DNA of 64,000 nt from Bacillota bacterium (GCA_023390115.1 JAEWDM010000004.1:1-64000), one strand, 5' to 3'. Positions 26,633 to 35,209 are shown, counted from the first letter of the stretch. Numbers and translations are program-made. Notes: generated by a model not told the origin, from the sequence alone.

Positions 26633-28125
26633 TTATCTCCTCCCAATGCACACTCAAGCAAGTCATCCTGAGAAATATCCTCCCTTGCAAACTCACCTTT
26701 AATTTTTCCTTCTCCTACAACCAGTATTCTGTCGCTCATACCTATTACCTCGGGCAGCTCAGACGAAATCATGATAACCGCCATACCCTGAGATGCCAAT
26801 GTACTCATAAGCTGGTATATTTCCGCCTTCGCGCCTACGTCGATTCCTCTGGTAGGCTCATCAAGTATCAGTATCCTGGGGTTTTTCATAAGCCATTTGC
26901 AAAGGACTATTTTCTGCTGGTTTCCTCCCGAAAGGCTTTCAGCCTTTTGTTTAAGGCTGCTCATTTTGACCCTCATCTTAGACGCCATATCTTCGCATCT
27001 TTCATTTTCAAGCTTGCGCCTCACAAATGGCCCCTCTGAACAATCGTCAAGGCTCGCAAGAGAAATATTTTCCTTAAGCGACCTGCAAAGCACCAGCCCA
27101 AGCTCCTTGCGATCCTCTGTAACCATTGATATTCCATTTTCAATAACCTGCTTTGTGTTTTTTGCTTTAAGAGCCTTGCCCTCAAGAATAATTTCTCCCG
27201 AGCCGTAGCTGTCAAGCCCGAATATAGCGCGCATTATTTCACTTCTTCCCGCACCGACCAGCCCGTAAAAGCCCAGTATCTCTCCCTTTTGAAGCTTAAA
27301 GCTTATTTCGCTGAACACACCCTTTTTAGAAAGGCCCTTCACCTCTAAGACTGTCTCCCCTATTTGTACCTCAGTCTTGGGGAAAATATCCTTGAGCTCT
27401 CTTCCCACCATCATTGATATGAGAGAGTTTTTGTCAAGCGCTCCTATAGGCCGTGTCCCTATATATTGCCCGTCGCGCAGGACAGATACCGTATCGCATA
27501 TCATGAAAACCTCTTCCATTCTGTGCGAAATATAAACAATAGTGACATTTTCTTTTTTGAGCCTTTCAATTGTTGCAAACAGAGTATTAACTTCCTCTTC
27601 GGTGAGGGATGATGTGGGCTCATCCATTACGATAAGCTTTGAGTTGAGTGAAACAGCCTTAATCATTTCAACCATCTGTTTCTGTGCCGTAGATAGCTTT
27701 GACATTTTCCAGCGCGGATTCAGCGGCATCTTGAATTGCTCCAGAAGCACCTTTGCATCGGAATAAAGCTTTTTGTCATCAATAAAAAATCCATTTTTTT
27801 GCATCGGCTCCCGGCCTATAAATATATTCTGTGCTATAGTCATATCCAGAATGGGGTTCAGCTCCTGATATATCATGGATATGCCTATTTTCAAGGCTTC
27901 CGAGGGGGATGTAATGCAAACCTTTTCACCATCAAATATAATCTCTCCCTCATCAGGCTGATACATGCCGTTGAGTATTTTCATAAGCGTTGACTTGCCC
28001 GCTCCGTTCTCGCCCATAAGGGCATGAACCTCTCCCGGCCTGATATTCAGACTCACGTTGTCTAGTGCCTTTACTCCGGGAAATGCCTTGGAAACACCCT
28101 TCATCTGCAAAACGTACTCTGCCAT
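26629..28125 (-). CDS. Sugar ABC transporter ATP-binding protein, two NBDs (RbsA/MglA-like)
   Basis: The start at 28125 is chosen because AGAGGTGA lies just upstream, giving 498 residues, the usual length; an in-frame ATG at 28221 lacks a site. There are two fused nucleotide-binding domains. The first has Walker A GENGAGKSTLMK, a signature region LSTAQKQMVEM and Walker B LIVMDEP. The second has a degenerate Walker A (GLVGAGRSEIM), signature LSGGNQQKIV and Walker B LILDEP, as is usual in the RbsA/MglA family. It powers import with the downstream permease and binding protein. A 170-base gap with a palindromic operator candidate separates it from the lacI-type gene. Confidence 0.94.
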   Translation of the reverse strand: MAEYVLQMKGVSKAFPGVKALDNVSLNIRPGEVHALMGENGAGKSTLMKILNGMYQPDEGEIIFDGEKVCITSPSEALKIGISMIYQELNPILDMTIAQNIFIGREPMQKNGFFIDDKKLYSDAKVLLEQFKMPLNPRWKMSKLSTAQKQMVEMIKAVSLNSKLIVMDEPTSSLTEEEVNTLFATIERLKKENVTIVYISHRMEEVFMICDTVSVLRDGQYIGTRPIGALDKNSLISMMVGRELKDIFPKTEVQIGETVLEVKGLSKKGVFSEISFKLQKGEILGFYGLVGAGRSEIMRAIFGLDSYGSGEIILEGKALKAKNTKQVIENGISMVTEDRKELGLVLCRSLKENISLASLDDCSEGPFVRRKLENERCEDMASKMRVKMSSLKQKAESLSGGNQQKIVLCKWLMKNPRILILDEPTRGIDVGAKAEIYQLMSTLASQGMAVIMISSELPEVIGMSDRILVVGEGKIKGEFAREDISQDDLLECALGGDK

Positions 28126-28222
28126 TGATTCACCTCTTTTCATTATTAATACTACATTGGGCCTGCTATAATTCAAACGGGAATCCCATTGTAACTTCAA
28201 CCTCAGTTTTAGCGGCTTCACT

Positions 28223-28238
28223 TTGCAAAGGTTTGCAA
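28223..28238. promoter_or_regulatory. Palindromic operator candidate upstream of the ABC operon
   Basis: TTGCAAA-GG-TTTGCAA is an exact inverted repeat around a GG centre. It sits between the stop of the LacI-type regulator gene and the start of the ATPase gene, where a repressor would be expected to bind. LacI-type operators usually have a CG centre, so this may be the target of another regulator. Confidence 0.5.
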
Positions 28239-28294
28239 GAAGAGATAAAAAAAATTAAATTTTACTTTTATTAGGAGATTCCACCTTAAAGCGC

Positions 28295-29341
28295 CTATCT
28301 TTTGTAAACCGTCCCGCTGCTCTCCTTTATAATAAGACCGGGCTCAAGCAATATGGTCTGCTTTGCCGTTTCCTGTTCAGTCTCTTTAACGGAGAATTTC
28401 TTTTCCTTAAGCCTTCTGATGATTAAATCTGCGGTAAGGCTTCCTATCTCTCTCTCAGGCTGCACAATAGTGGTAATACCGGGAACAATCAGCCCTGACT
28501 TGTCATGAAAATCACAGGCCGCAACCGCCAGATCCTCAGGGATGCATAACCCCTCTTCCCGTATGGCCGACAGCGCGCCCAAGGTCATCTTTTCCGAAGT
28601 AACATACACTGCGGTAAAATCAGAATGCCGCTTATTTTTTATAAGCTCCTTCATACAGCAGTACCCTGAGTCATCCTTGTAATTGCCATACTTTATAAGC
28701 CTGTCGTCCACCTGTATTCCATTTGATTTCAAGGTCCGGATATATCCGTTAAGCCTTTCATATCCTGTTGTCTCGCTTTGGCTGCCCGCAATAATCGCAA
28801 TTCTCCCATGCCCGTTCGATATAAGGTGCTGAACCGCCAATGCGCTTGCCTTGGCATTGTTAATCAATACGGCATCATAACTCTCCGAAAGATTGGGGAG
28901 GTTATCAATAAATACTACAGGAATATCATTATCAAGGTACATCCTCAGCGGTTTAGTGTTTTTTGAAACAGTGGCAAGCACCAGAGCCTCCACTCTTTTC
29001 TGGAACAAAAGCTCCATATAGTGCTTTTCCTTTGCCTCAGATTCGTTGGAATCGCAAAATATCAGAGAATAACCGTTTTCGGTTAATATCTGGTCAGCTC
29101 CCTTAATAATCTGTGCAAAAAACCCTTCGGTTATGTCGGGAACTATTATCCCGATCATATTTGTTGTCTGATTCTTAAGCGAACGCGCAACCTCATTGGG
29201 AACATAATTATATTTATTCAATAAGGCCAGAACTCTCGCTCTCGTTTCCTCATTTACATTATCTTTGTTGTTAACAACTCTTGAAACAGTAGACACCGAT
29301 ACGTTTAATTCCTTGGCGATAGATTTGAGATTAAAAAACAT
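28295..29341 (-). CDS. LacI family transcriptional regulator of the sugar operon
   Basis: The 348-residue protein has an N-terminal LacI helix-turn-helix (residues about 3-50, SIAKELNVSVSTVSRVVNNK, with the hinge YVPNEVARSLKN). A periplasmic-binding-protein-like effector domain follows (MIGIIVPDITEGFFAQIIKG). It lies immediately upstream of and co-directional with the ABC operon, so it is the likely local repressor, released by the imported sugar or a derivative. A 14-bp palindrome at 29425-29438, about 85 bases upstream of its start, suggests autoregulation. Confidence 0.93.
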   Translation of the reverse strand: MFFNLKSIAKELNVSVSTVSRVVNNKDNVNEETRARVLALLNKYNYVPNEVARSLKNQTTNMIGIIVPDITEGFFAQIIKGADQILTENGYSLIFCDSNESEAKEKHYMELLFQKRVEALVLATVSKNTKPLRMYLDNDIPVVFIDNLPNLSESYDAVLINNAKASALAVQHLISNGHGRIAIIAGSQSETTGYERLNGYIRTLKSNGIQVDDRLIKYGNYKDDSGYCCMKELIKNKRHSDFTAVYVTSEKMTLGALSAIREEGLCIPEDLAVAACDFHDKSGLIVPGITTIVQPEREIGSLTADLIIRRLKEKKFSVKETEQETAKQTILLEPGLIIKESSGTVYKR

Positions 29342-29424
29342 CTTTCTCTCCTTATTTTGCTAAATACTTAAAAGACACTATCGTCAATTAAATCTCTGCG
29401 TCGCAGCTCCCTGCCAGATATTTA

Positions 29425-29438
29425 TGACAACGTTGTCA
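29425..29438. promoter_or_regulatory. LacI-type operator upstream of the regulator gene
   Basis: TGACAACGTTGTCA is a perfect 14-bp palindrome with the central CG characteristic of LacI-family operators. It lies in the promoter region of the LacI-type gene that starts at 29341, consistent with autorepression. Confidence 0.65.
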
Positions 29439-29566
29439 ATTACATATTATCAATAAATATGCGTTATGTCAATACTTTTAAAATTAAATTTAAGCATTAT
29501 TTTGCTTTACTTTAAAGTTTTCGGGATAAATAAAGGTCTTTATAGGCATAGACATTGACATCGTTT

Positions 29567-29610
29567 GCATATAATGCCGCAAAAACCTCCTTTTTAGCGG
29601 CATTATATGC
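29567..29610 (-). terminator. Strong hairpin after the mutarotase gene
   Basis: GCATATAATGCCGC (29567-29580) is perfectly complementary to GCGGCATTATATGC (29597-29610), with a 16-base loop. It begins 12 bases after the rhaM stop codon. There is no long T run behind the stem on the minus strand, so it could be a terminator or an mRNA-stabilising structure. Confidence 0.55.
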
Positions 29611-29621
29611 CCCCTGGAACT

Positions 29622-29939
29622 CTACTCTAAAAGAAACATAAGCTCCATGGGATATTCCTTCTGCCCGCTACCATCGATATTGATTACATCCTCCATATAG
29701 CCGCGCCATTCTACAAACTTAGGCTCGCCAAAAAGTATCTCGGCAGCTTTTTTATCGGCTTCCTCACTATCTATTTCATAGTAACCGAACAGCAGCTCTT
29801 CAAAATTCCATATTGAATAATTTTTTATACCGGATTTTTTAATTACCTGAAGCACCTCGGGCCATATGCTGTCGTGCCGGCTTTTATACTCGGCCGTCAG
29901 CTCCTTGCTTTTAAGCTTAAACAAAACCGCTTTTCTCAT
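29622..29939 (-). CDS. rhaM: L-rhamnose mutarotase family protein
   Basis: This 105-residue protein matches RhaM/COG3254 along its length. It has YKSRHDSIWPEV with the conserved catalytic-region His, NYSIWNFEELLFGYYEID in the middle, and EWRGYMEDVI with an acidic C-terminal half. RhaM interconverts alpha and beta anomers of L-rhamnose; close relatives act on L-fucose. It lies upstream of the LacI-type gene and its operator, and is separated from it by a strong hairpin, so it may be its own unit. Together with the fucI and rhaB-family genes near 60-63 kb it points to deoxysugar metabolism. Confidence 0.88.
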   Translation of the reverse strand: MRKAVLFKLKSKELTAEYKSRHDSIWPEVLQVIKKSGIKNYSIWNFEELLFGYYEIDSEEADKKAAEILFGEPKFVEWRGYMEDVINIDGSGQKEYPMELMFLLE

Positions 29940-30060
29940 TCTTATCTCTCCTCACTCTTATTTTAACTGCTATTTGGTTCCTCAATACATTATTATGGTA
30001 AACAAAAATTATAATACAAATATTTTTGACGCAAGTCAACAGGTTTTAATTATATCTGCC

Positions 30061-30175
30061 GTAGGGGCAGTCCCCCGTGCCTGCCTGAAATTCATGCATT
30101 GGCACACGGAATTCCCGCTTATTCCGTATTTATGTGCAATTTATAAAGGGCAGTCCCCTTAAAGTCTGCCCCTAC
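30061..30175. repeat. MITE-like inverted-repeat element
   Basis: GTAGGGGCAG at 30061-30070 is an exact inverted copy of CTGCCCCTAC at 30166-30175, bounding 115 bp. Inside are GGGGCAGTCCCC and GGGCAGTCCCC boxes and a GTGCC/GGCAC stem. No ORF is present. Short elements ending in TAGGGGC are common non-autonomous intergenic repeats in bacteria. It accounts for most of the 314-base gap between rhaM and the ykuK homologue. Confidence 0.6.
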
Positions 30176-30253
30176 AATTTCTATAACATAATGAATTTGT
30201 CATTTGCAACTTCTCCAAATAGGTTTTCTGTATAATCTGCTGCACGACACATG

Positions 30254-30781
30254 CTACATAGCCCTGGTATACCTGTCGGCGAAGCAGCTTGCGCAGTAGC
30301 TGTCAGGCTTTATTTTCGGCTTGAAGCTAAGTCCGTTCACCATTCCTACCATTTCATTAATAAGGGCTTTGGTCTCTCCTTTGGTTCCCACATCTATATG
30401 AAACTCAAAGTCCACATTCTTCCCGACCGTCCTGCGTATTTCATGTATATGCCCTTCCTCAAACATATATGAAAGCTGAAGCGTGGCGCAAGTCTCAAGA
30501 TAGATTTTTTCCCTCAGGCTTTTTATTTGCCTGGGTATCTGGGTTTTATGAAGAAATCCTATCGCTCCCTTTCCTATTCTATGAACATGTATGCAGGAAA
30601 CAAAAATCGTTCCCGCCCCCACCTGGGAATCTGTCCCTATCGACACCCTGTAAGGGCTCCCCAAATCATCTTTTATAAATTCAAGTATTCTTTCATATAC
30701 CTCTTTAAAGGTCATATTATCTCTTTGGGAATTTCTAAAAAGGGTAGAATGATCAAAGTAAATAGAATTTCCTAATAGCAT
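30254..30781 (-). CDS. ykuK: YkuK family RNase H-like protein
   Basis: The 175-residue protein resembles Bacillus YkuK (RNase H-like domain). It has MTFKEVYERILEFIKDD at the start, then VSIGTDSQVGAGTIFVSCIHVHRIGKG, where the Asp of GTDSQ occupies the place of an RNase H metal ligand. EFHIDVGTKGETKALINEMVGMV lies later, with another conserved Asp. A GGAGGTG site precedes the ATG. In Bacillus the protein is of unknown function and predicted to act on nucleic acid. It stands alone, after the terminator of the small upstream ORF. Confidence 0.88.
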   Translation of the reverse strand: MLLGNSIYFDHSTLFRNSQRDNMTFKEVYERILEFIKDDLGSPYRVSIGTDSQVGAGTIFVSCIHVHRIGKGAIGFLHKTQIPRQIKSLREKIYLETCATLQLSYMFEEGHIHEIRRTVGKNVDFEFHIDVGTKGETKALINEMVGMVNGLSFKPKIKPDSYCASCFADRYTRAM

Positions 30782-30813
30782 TACGCCACACCTCCATTTT
30801 TAAATTTAAATAA

Positions 30814-30844
30814 TAAAAAAACCCCGGGCACAAAGCCACAGGGT
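30814..30844 (-). terminator. Intrinsic terminator after the small ORF
   Basis: On the minus strand ACCC and GGC arms pair with GCC and GGGGT, followed by seven T residues (30814-30820). The hairpin begins at the stop codon of the 30-residue ORF, so transcription from the redox operon or the small ORF should end here before ykuK. Confidence 0.65.
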
Positions 30845-30936
30845 CATAAATGGTCACTTTTAAAGCTGCAACTGTCTTTGAAGACAGCAACATGCCGCCG
30901 GTAAAAATTATATTTTCCATCAAGCTGTGCTTCCAT
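30844..30936 (-). CDS. 30-residue small ORF with strong RBS and abutting terminator
   Basis: The ORF runs from ATG at 30936 to TGA at 30844 and encodes a 30-residue basic/aromatic peptide (MEAQLDGKYNFYRRHVAVF, then KDSCSFKSDHL). AAGGAGA lies seven bases before the ATG, one of the best ribosome-binding sites in this region. The stop codon overlaps the first arm of an intrinsic terminator. Upstream are a TTGTTT and a TATGATAAT-like pair, about 17 bases apart. It could be a genuine small protein, a leader peptide, or the 5' part of an sRNA. I do not recognise it. Confidence 0.5.
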   Translation of the reverse strand: MEAQLDGKYNFYRRHVAVFKDSCSFKSDHL

Positions 30937-31034
30937 AGCAGGGTCTCCTTCAAAAACTGTATATTTTCATATTATCATATATTTTTTTATGAAACAAGGA
31001 TATAAATTTTACATAAATGTTAACTCTTTATATA

Positions 31035-31259
31035 TTAAATCAGACTGTCTATTTTGTCCTTGTCGAAGCCTACTATAATGCTCCCGTTTATATCTATCAC
31101 AGGCACGCCCCTCTGCCCCGATTTGCTGACCATCTCGGCAGCAGCATTCCTGTCCTTTGAAACATCAACGTCCTCATAGCTTATGCTTTTTGAATCAAAA
31201 TATTTTTTAGCCATTGTGCAGTACCCGCAGGTAGGTGTTGAATAAATTTTTATCGACAT
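31035..31259 (-). CDS. Glutaredoxin-like protein (YruB/NrdH type)
   Basis: The 74-residue thioredoxin-fold protein has the redox motif TPTCGYCTMAK at residues 8-18, and QRGVPVIDING with the cis-Pro near residue 50. The length and CGYC motif match the short glutaredoxin-like proteins of Clostridia. It would reduce disulfides or be reduced by the neighbouring thioredoxin reductases, with which it is co-directional (22 bases after the preceding gene). Confidence 0.92.
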   Translation of the reverse strand: MSIKIYSTPTCGYCTMAKKYFDSKSISYEDVDVSKDRNAAAEMVSKSGQRGVPVIDINGSIIVGFDKDKIDSLI

Positions 31260-31280
31260 ATAAATTCCTCCATTCTTAAA

Positions 31281-32174
31281 TTAATCTTCCTTGTCGGACT
31301 TTTTAAGTCCTCTTACATACTCAATAATTTTTTTACCCGCCACGGCGCCTTGCCCCACGGCGGTTGATATCTGCTTAAAGCCTCCCGTACAATCTCCCGC
31401 TGCAAACAGCCCTTCAAGATTTGTCTGCTGGTTTTCATCCACAATTATGGAATTCTCACGGGTCATTATCCCCAGCTTCCTGGCAAAATCTAAGGTAGAA
31501 GCCGTTTCATATGCCACAAACAATCCATCCAGCTCCTCGCTTGTGCCATCCTTAAAATGTACGGTTTGCAAAACCTCCGGGCCGTCAAGCTTCAGTACCG
31601 GCCTGGTGTTTATTTTAAACCTGTACGCTTCCTCTGCAAATTTATCCGTGAGCTGAAGCTCCATGCCGTTGGTATATATGGTTATATTTTTTGTAAAGGC
31701 TTCAAGCTCCATAGCCTCATGCACCGCATAGTCCTTATACCCCAGAACTCCAACGGTAAGGCCCCTGTAAAAAAATCCGTCGCAGGTCGAGCAGTAGCTT
31801 ACTCCGTTCCCCTCAAACCTCTCAAGATTTTGAAGCTTTATTTTACTATATGCCTGACCCGTCGCCATAAGTACCGTTTTCCCGGTATAAACATTTTCGG
31901 AGGCAGTAACCTCATAGTAGGATTGCTTTTCTATCGAAACAACCTCTCCCGAAGCCATCTCAATTCCAAGCCTTAGTGCCTGCTTCTCTCCTTCGGACAG
32001 CAAATGCTCCCCGCTGACCGGCTGTGAAAACCCATAGTAATTCTCTATTTTGGAAGCCCTTTTAAGCGCGCTTTCCCTCTGTCCTATTACCAGAGTCTTT
32101 AAATTCGCCCTTGCCGTGTAAAGCGCCGCCGATATTCCCGCAGGCCCTCTTCCTATTATTATTACGTCATACAT
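31281..32174 (-). CDS. Thioredoxin reductase-like flavoprotein lacking NADPH motifs (FFTR candidate)
   Basis: The 297-residue protein has the FAD motif GRGPAG near the N-terminus, the redox CSTCDG at about residue 133 and the FAD motif AAGDCTGG near the C-terminus. These are the landmarks of low-molecular-weight thioredoxin reductase. The NADPH-binding landmarks are gone: where TrxB has GGG-N/D-S/T-A this reads GYKDYA, and where it has HRR-x-x-x-R this reads YTNGMELQ. Ferredoxin-dependent flavin thioredoxin reductases described from Clostridium lack exactly these motifs. It probably takes electrons from reduced ferredoxin. It follows the Trx-TrxR fusion by 32 bases and precedes the glutaredoxin gene. 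The electron donor is inferred. Confidence 0.88.
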   Translation of the reverse strand: MYDVIIIGRGPAGISAALYTARANLKTLVIGQRESALKRASKIENYYGFSQPVSGEHLLSEGEKQALRLGIEMASGEVVSIEKQSYYEVTASENVYTGKTVLMATGQAYSKIKLQNLERFEGNGVSYCSTCDGFFYRGLTVGVLGYKDYAVHEAMELEAFTKNITIYTNGMELQLTDKFAEEAYRFKINTRPVLKLDGPEVLQTVHFKDGTSEELDGLFVAYETASTLDFARKLGIMTRENSIIVDENQQTNLEGLFAAGDCTGGFKQISTAVGQGAVAGKKIIEYVRGLKKSDKED

Positions 32175-32206
32175 TATTTAATATGCTCCTTAAACCTATA
32201 CTTATC

Positions 32207-33484
32207 CTATTTCCCATTTACATATCTTTCAGCCATAATCCCTGCTATTGCGCCGTCTGCAGTGGCTGTCGCAATCTGTCTGACCTTTTTGGCCCTTATA
32301 TCTCCGGCTGCAAACACTCCGTCAATATCAGTCCTCATATCCTCATCAGCGTATATATACCCATTCTCATCCAGCCTAATCATATCTTTGAATAATTCCG
32401 TTCTGGGCACCATGCCTATATAAACAAAAATACCGTCAACGCTCAATTCCTTTCTTTTTTTTGTTTTGATATTTTCTATTATAGCACTCTGGACAAAGTT
32501 TTCCCCCTTTATCTGAACTATTTGCGAGTCCCAAACCACATCTATCATAGGACTCCTCAAGGCTTCGTCCTGAGCTGCCTTTGAGGCCTCAAACCTGTCG
32601 CCCCGGTGTATTATTGTAACATGCCTTGCATATCTGGTAAGAAAAACCGCTTCCTCTACCGCCGAGTTTCCTCCTCCCACAACAAACAGATCGGTGTCCT
32701 GATACATTGCGCCGTCACATGTAGCACAGTAGTGTACCCCTCTGCCCCTGAACTCCCTTTCTCCTTCCGCCGGAAGCTTTCTTGGCTGTGCGCCGGAGGC
32801 AATTATTACACTTTTTGCGTAATAATCCGTGTCGTCGGTCTTTATATGCTTCTCCTCCCCCTTAAGGCTTACCTCAAGTACTTCCTTCATGTCATCTATC
32901 TGAGTACCGAAATCAATGGCCTGCTTCTTCATATTCTCCATAAGGTCCATTCCCCTTATCACTCCATTTGTACCCGGATAATTGGCAACATGAAAGGTTG
33001 TGGCTACCTGCCCCCCTACAAGCCCCTCATCCACCACAACGGTAAAAAGCTTGGCCCTGGACGCATATATTGCCGCAGAAAGCCCTGCCGGACCCCCGCC
33101 CATTATAAGCACGTCGCAGTATACCTTTTCCCTTTCCTTCCTTGTACACTGCCCCCCGAGTATACCTTCGACGGCCTTCCTGATCTCAAGTCCGCTCATA
33201 TAGCCGTTAAGCCTTGAGCAAACCTCTCTGCCATTTTTAAAAAACAACAGTGTGGGACTGCTTTTTATGCCGTAGCTCTCAGCAAGCTGCCTGTTGTGCT
33301 GTCTGAAAATCCTGACAAACCTCATGCCGTCCCCATATGTTTCGGCTATTCTGTCGAACATGGGGTTTAATGCCATGCATGGCGCGCAATCCTCCGAATA
33401 AAAATAGACAAGTACAGGCAGGCTCGATTTTAATACATCCTCTTCAAATTTTCCCGCATCTGTATAAATTACTTTACTGCTCAT
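32207..33484 (-). CDS. Thioredoxin-thioredoxin reductase fusion
   Basis: The start at 33484 follows GGAGGAAAT; an ATG 16 codons upstream has no site. The product is 425 residues. Residues about 1-105 are a thioredoxin domain with YSEDCAPCMALNP (CAPC instead of CGPC) and SSPTLLFF with the cis-Pro. The rest is a complete thioredoxin reductase: FAD motif GGGPAG, redox CATCDG, NADPH motif GGGNSAVEEA, HRGDRF and AAGDIRAK. Fusing carrier and reductase makes a self-contained NADPH-to-disulfide relay. It sits mid-operon beside the NADPH-motif-free reductase, so the cell appears to have two thioredoxin-reducing routes. Confidence 0.92.
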   Translation of the reverse strand: MSSKVIYTDAGKFEEDVLKSSLPVLVYFYSEDCAPCMALNPMFDRIAETYGDGMRFVRIFRQHNRQLAESYGIKSSPTLLFFKNGREVCSRLNGYMSGLEIRKAVEGILGGQCTRKEREKVYCDVLIMGGGPAGLSAAIYASRAKLFTVVVDEGLVGGQVATTFHVANYPGTNGVIRGMDLMENMKKQAIDFGTQIDDMKEVLEVSLKGEEKHIKTDDTDYYAKSVIIASGAQPRKLPAEGEREFRGRGVHYCATCDGAMYQDTDLFVVGGGNSAVEEAVFLTRYARHVTIIHRGDRFEASKAAQDEALRSPMIDVVWDSQIVQIKGENFVQSAIIENIKTKKRKELSVDGIFVYIGMVPRTELFKDMIRLDENGYIYADEDMRTDIDGVFAAGDIRAKKVRQIATATADGAIAGIMAERYVNGK

Positions 33485-33624
33485 ATTTCCTCCCCAGTCT
33501 TTAAGGGACAAATTAAAATAGTACTTCGCCAAAGCTGTTAAAAATTATCCCGGAATATATTTCTTCCCAAATGATACGGTATACAGTACTATTAGTTTGC
33601 TTTTAGTCTATGCCGGAAGCAATT

Positions 33625-34206
33625 CTACTCCCTGACTTCATCAACCATTCCCTTCAGCGTCTTTTTGTCTATAGCCCCCGGAGCATATTTATAAAGTGTC
33701 CCGTCCTTTCTTATAATATACGTTGTAGGAAATCCATTGACACCATAAGCTGCCGCGATAGATCCGTCCTTATCCATCAGCACGGGAAGAGTAATTCCAT
33801 TGTCGGAGAGATATTTCTTTACAGTCTCCTCATCCTCCTGCACATTCACAGTCAGCGTTACCACATCGTCCCCCGATTCGGCATATTCCTTCTGGGCTTC
33901 CTGAAACTCCGGCATTTCGGTCTTGCAATACTTGCACCATGTGGTCCAGAAATTGAGAATGACAATTTTACCCCTGTAATCCGAAAGCTTAACCTCATTG
34001 CCTTCCATATCTGAAAGAGTGAAACCGGGCATTTTAACAAGCTCCTCTTCTCCCTGTCCGGCCGGCCTTAAGCCTCCTGCCAGGTTCTCACCCTCATTTG
34101 TACCGGCGTACTTGCCATACGCAACGTACAGGCCTGCAAAAACCGCTATTGCCGCCACCGCCCATATTATAATACTACGAGTTACAACACCACGAGATTT
34201 TTTCAC
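33625..34206 (-). CDS. Membrane-anchored TlpA/ResA-like thiol-disulfide oxidoreductase
   Basis: The protein has an N-terminal transmembrane anchor (VTRSIIIWAVAAIAVFAGLY) followed by a linker and an extracytoplasmic thioredoxin fold with FWTTWCKYCKTEMPEF (CKYC active site) and VNGFPTTYII with the cis-Pro. I chose the GTG at 34206 (193 residues) because GGGGGATGG lies upstream; in-frame ATGs at 34215 and 34284 are alternatives. Such proteins reduce extracytoplasmic disulfides, for instance in apocytochromes or sporulation factors. They receive electrons through CcdA, which is encoded just upstream. Confidence 0.9.
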   Translation of the reverse strand: MKKSRGVVTRSIIIWAVAAIAVFAGLYVAYGKYAGTNEGENLAGGLRPAGQGEEELVKMPGFTLSDMEGNEVKLSDYRGKIVILNFWTTWCKYCKTEMPEFQEAQKEYAESGDDVVTLTVNVQEDEETVKKYLSDNGITLPVLMDKDGSIAAAYGVNGFPTTYIIRKDGTLYKYAPGAIDKKTLKGMVDEVRE

Positions 34207-34293
34207 GTTAACCATCCCCCATAAAATCAAATGTTTATTTGCCCTGCATACAACTGATTTTTCCAAGCTTATAAAGCCTTTCACCGCGTTTGC

Positions 34294-34986
34294 TCAAAGA
34301 TTGCCCAGATATTTTATCTTATCCGTATAAACAAGTATTCCCGCAGCTATTAATATAATTCCTGAAACTATGCTTACCGCCCTGCTATGCTTCTGAATTT
34401 CCTTAAGCGCACTCTCAATCCTTTCAAGCAGGAAAGCGGACACTACAAACGGCATTCCAAGCCCTATAGAATAGGCAAGCAGGAGCATAACCCCTTTCGA
34501 AAGGGTGCCTGAATTTGCCGCCATCCCCAGAGCAGATCCTAAAAAGGCGCCAAGACATGGAGTCCAGCCGAAGCCGAATACCATCCCAAAAATGATTGAG
34601 CTCAAAAACTTAAGCCTGTCAAACTTAAACTCAAACCTCCTTTCCCTGTTCAGAAAGCCTATTTTTAAAAGGCCTGTAAAGTTCACACCGAAAATAATCA
34701 TGAGAATACCGCTGGCTCTCCTGAATACCTCGGCATGCTCCTTTAAGAAATGTCCAAGAGATGTTGCAGCGGCACCTAATGCGATAAAAATTATTGTAAA
34801 GCCTATTACAAAGCCTATTGAATTTAAAACAACCCTTTTTTTGTATAAGGAGCCTTCCTCCGGAGCAGCATTGGAGGAGCCGGCAAGGTAAGAAAAGTAA
34901 ACGGGCAGCATTGGGAGTATGCATGGCGATATAAACGTAAGAATTCCCTCTATAAATGTCAGTAAGTATGAGAAGCTATCCAACAA
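34294..34986 (-). CDS. ccdA: CcdA-family transmembrane electron carrier
   Basis: This 230-residue protein has six predicted transmembrane helices. It carries FISPCILPMLPVYFSYLAG with the first conserved Cys-Pro and FGWTPCLGAFLG with the second, the pair that shuttles reducing equivalents from cytoplasmic thioredoxin to the outside. It is the first gene of the thiol-redox operon and 87 bases from the TlpA/ResA-like gene, its expected partner. The neighbours supply cytoplasmic thioredoxin and its reductases, so the whole path from donor to extracytoplasmic target is encoded together. Confidence 0.92.
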   Translation of the reverse strand: MLDSFSYLLTFIEGILTFISPCILPMLPVYFSYLAGSSNAAPEEGSLYKKRVVLNSIGFVIGFTIIFIALGAAATSLGHFLKEHAEVFRRASGILMIIFGVNFTGLLKIGFLNRERRFEFKFDRLKFLSSIIFGMVFGFGWTPCLGAFLGSALGMAANSGTLSKGVMLLLAYSIGLGMPFVVSAFLLERIESALKEIQKHSRAVSIVSGIILIAAGILVYTDKIKYLGNL

Positions 34987-35209
34987 GTCATCCGCCCTTT
35001 TATTATAATTTTATTCTTATTTACCACCTATTGTATATTATAATCAAAAAATCAACAAGAGAATTTACAAAACACTTGTGTTATATATCTATAATTTATT
35101 GTAACATTTTACCCGCACCCTGAATATTATTTGAATATAACTACGTATTCCTCTCCCTCTTTGCTTGTATAAGACGGGAGTCTTTGCTTTAACCCAAAGG
35201 GAGGTTGCT

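Noticed and set aside
30753..30953. 66-codon minus-strand frame overlapping ykuK's start
   Set aside because: It runs through the terminator hairpin and into the ykuK start; the 30-codon frame at 30844-30936 has the ribosome-binding site instead.
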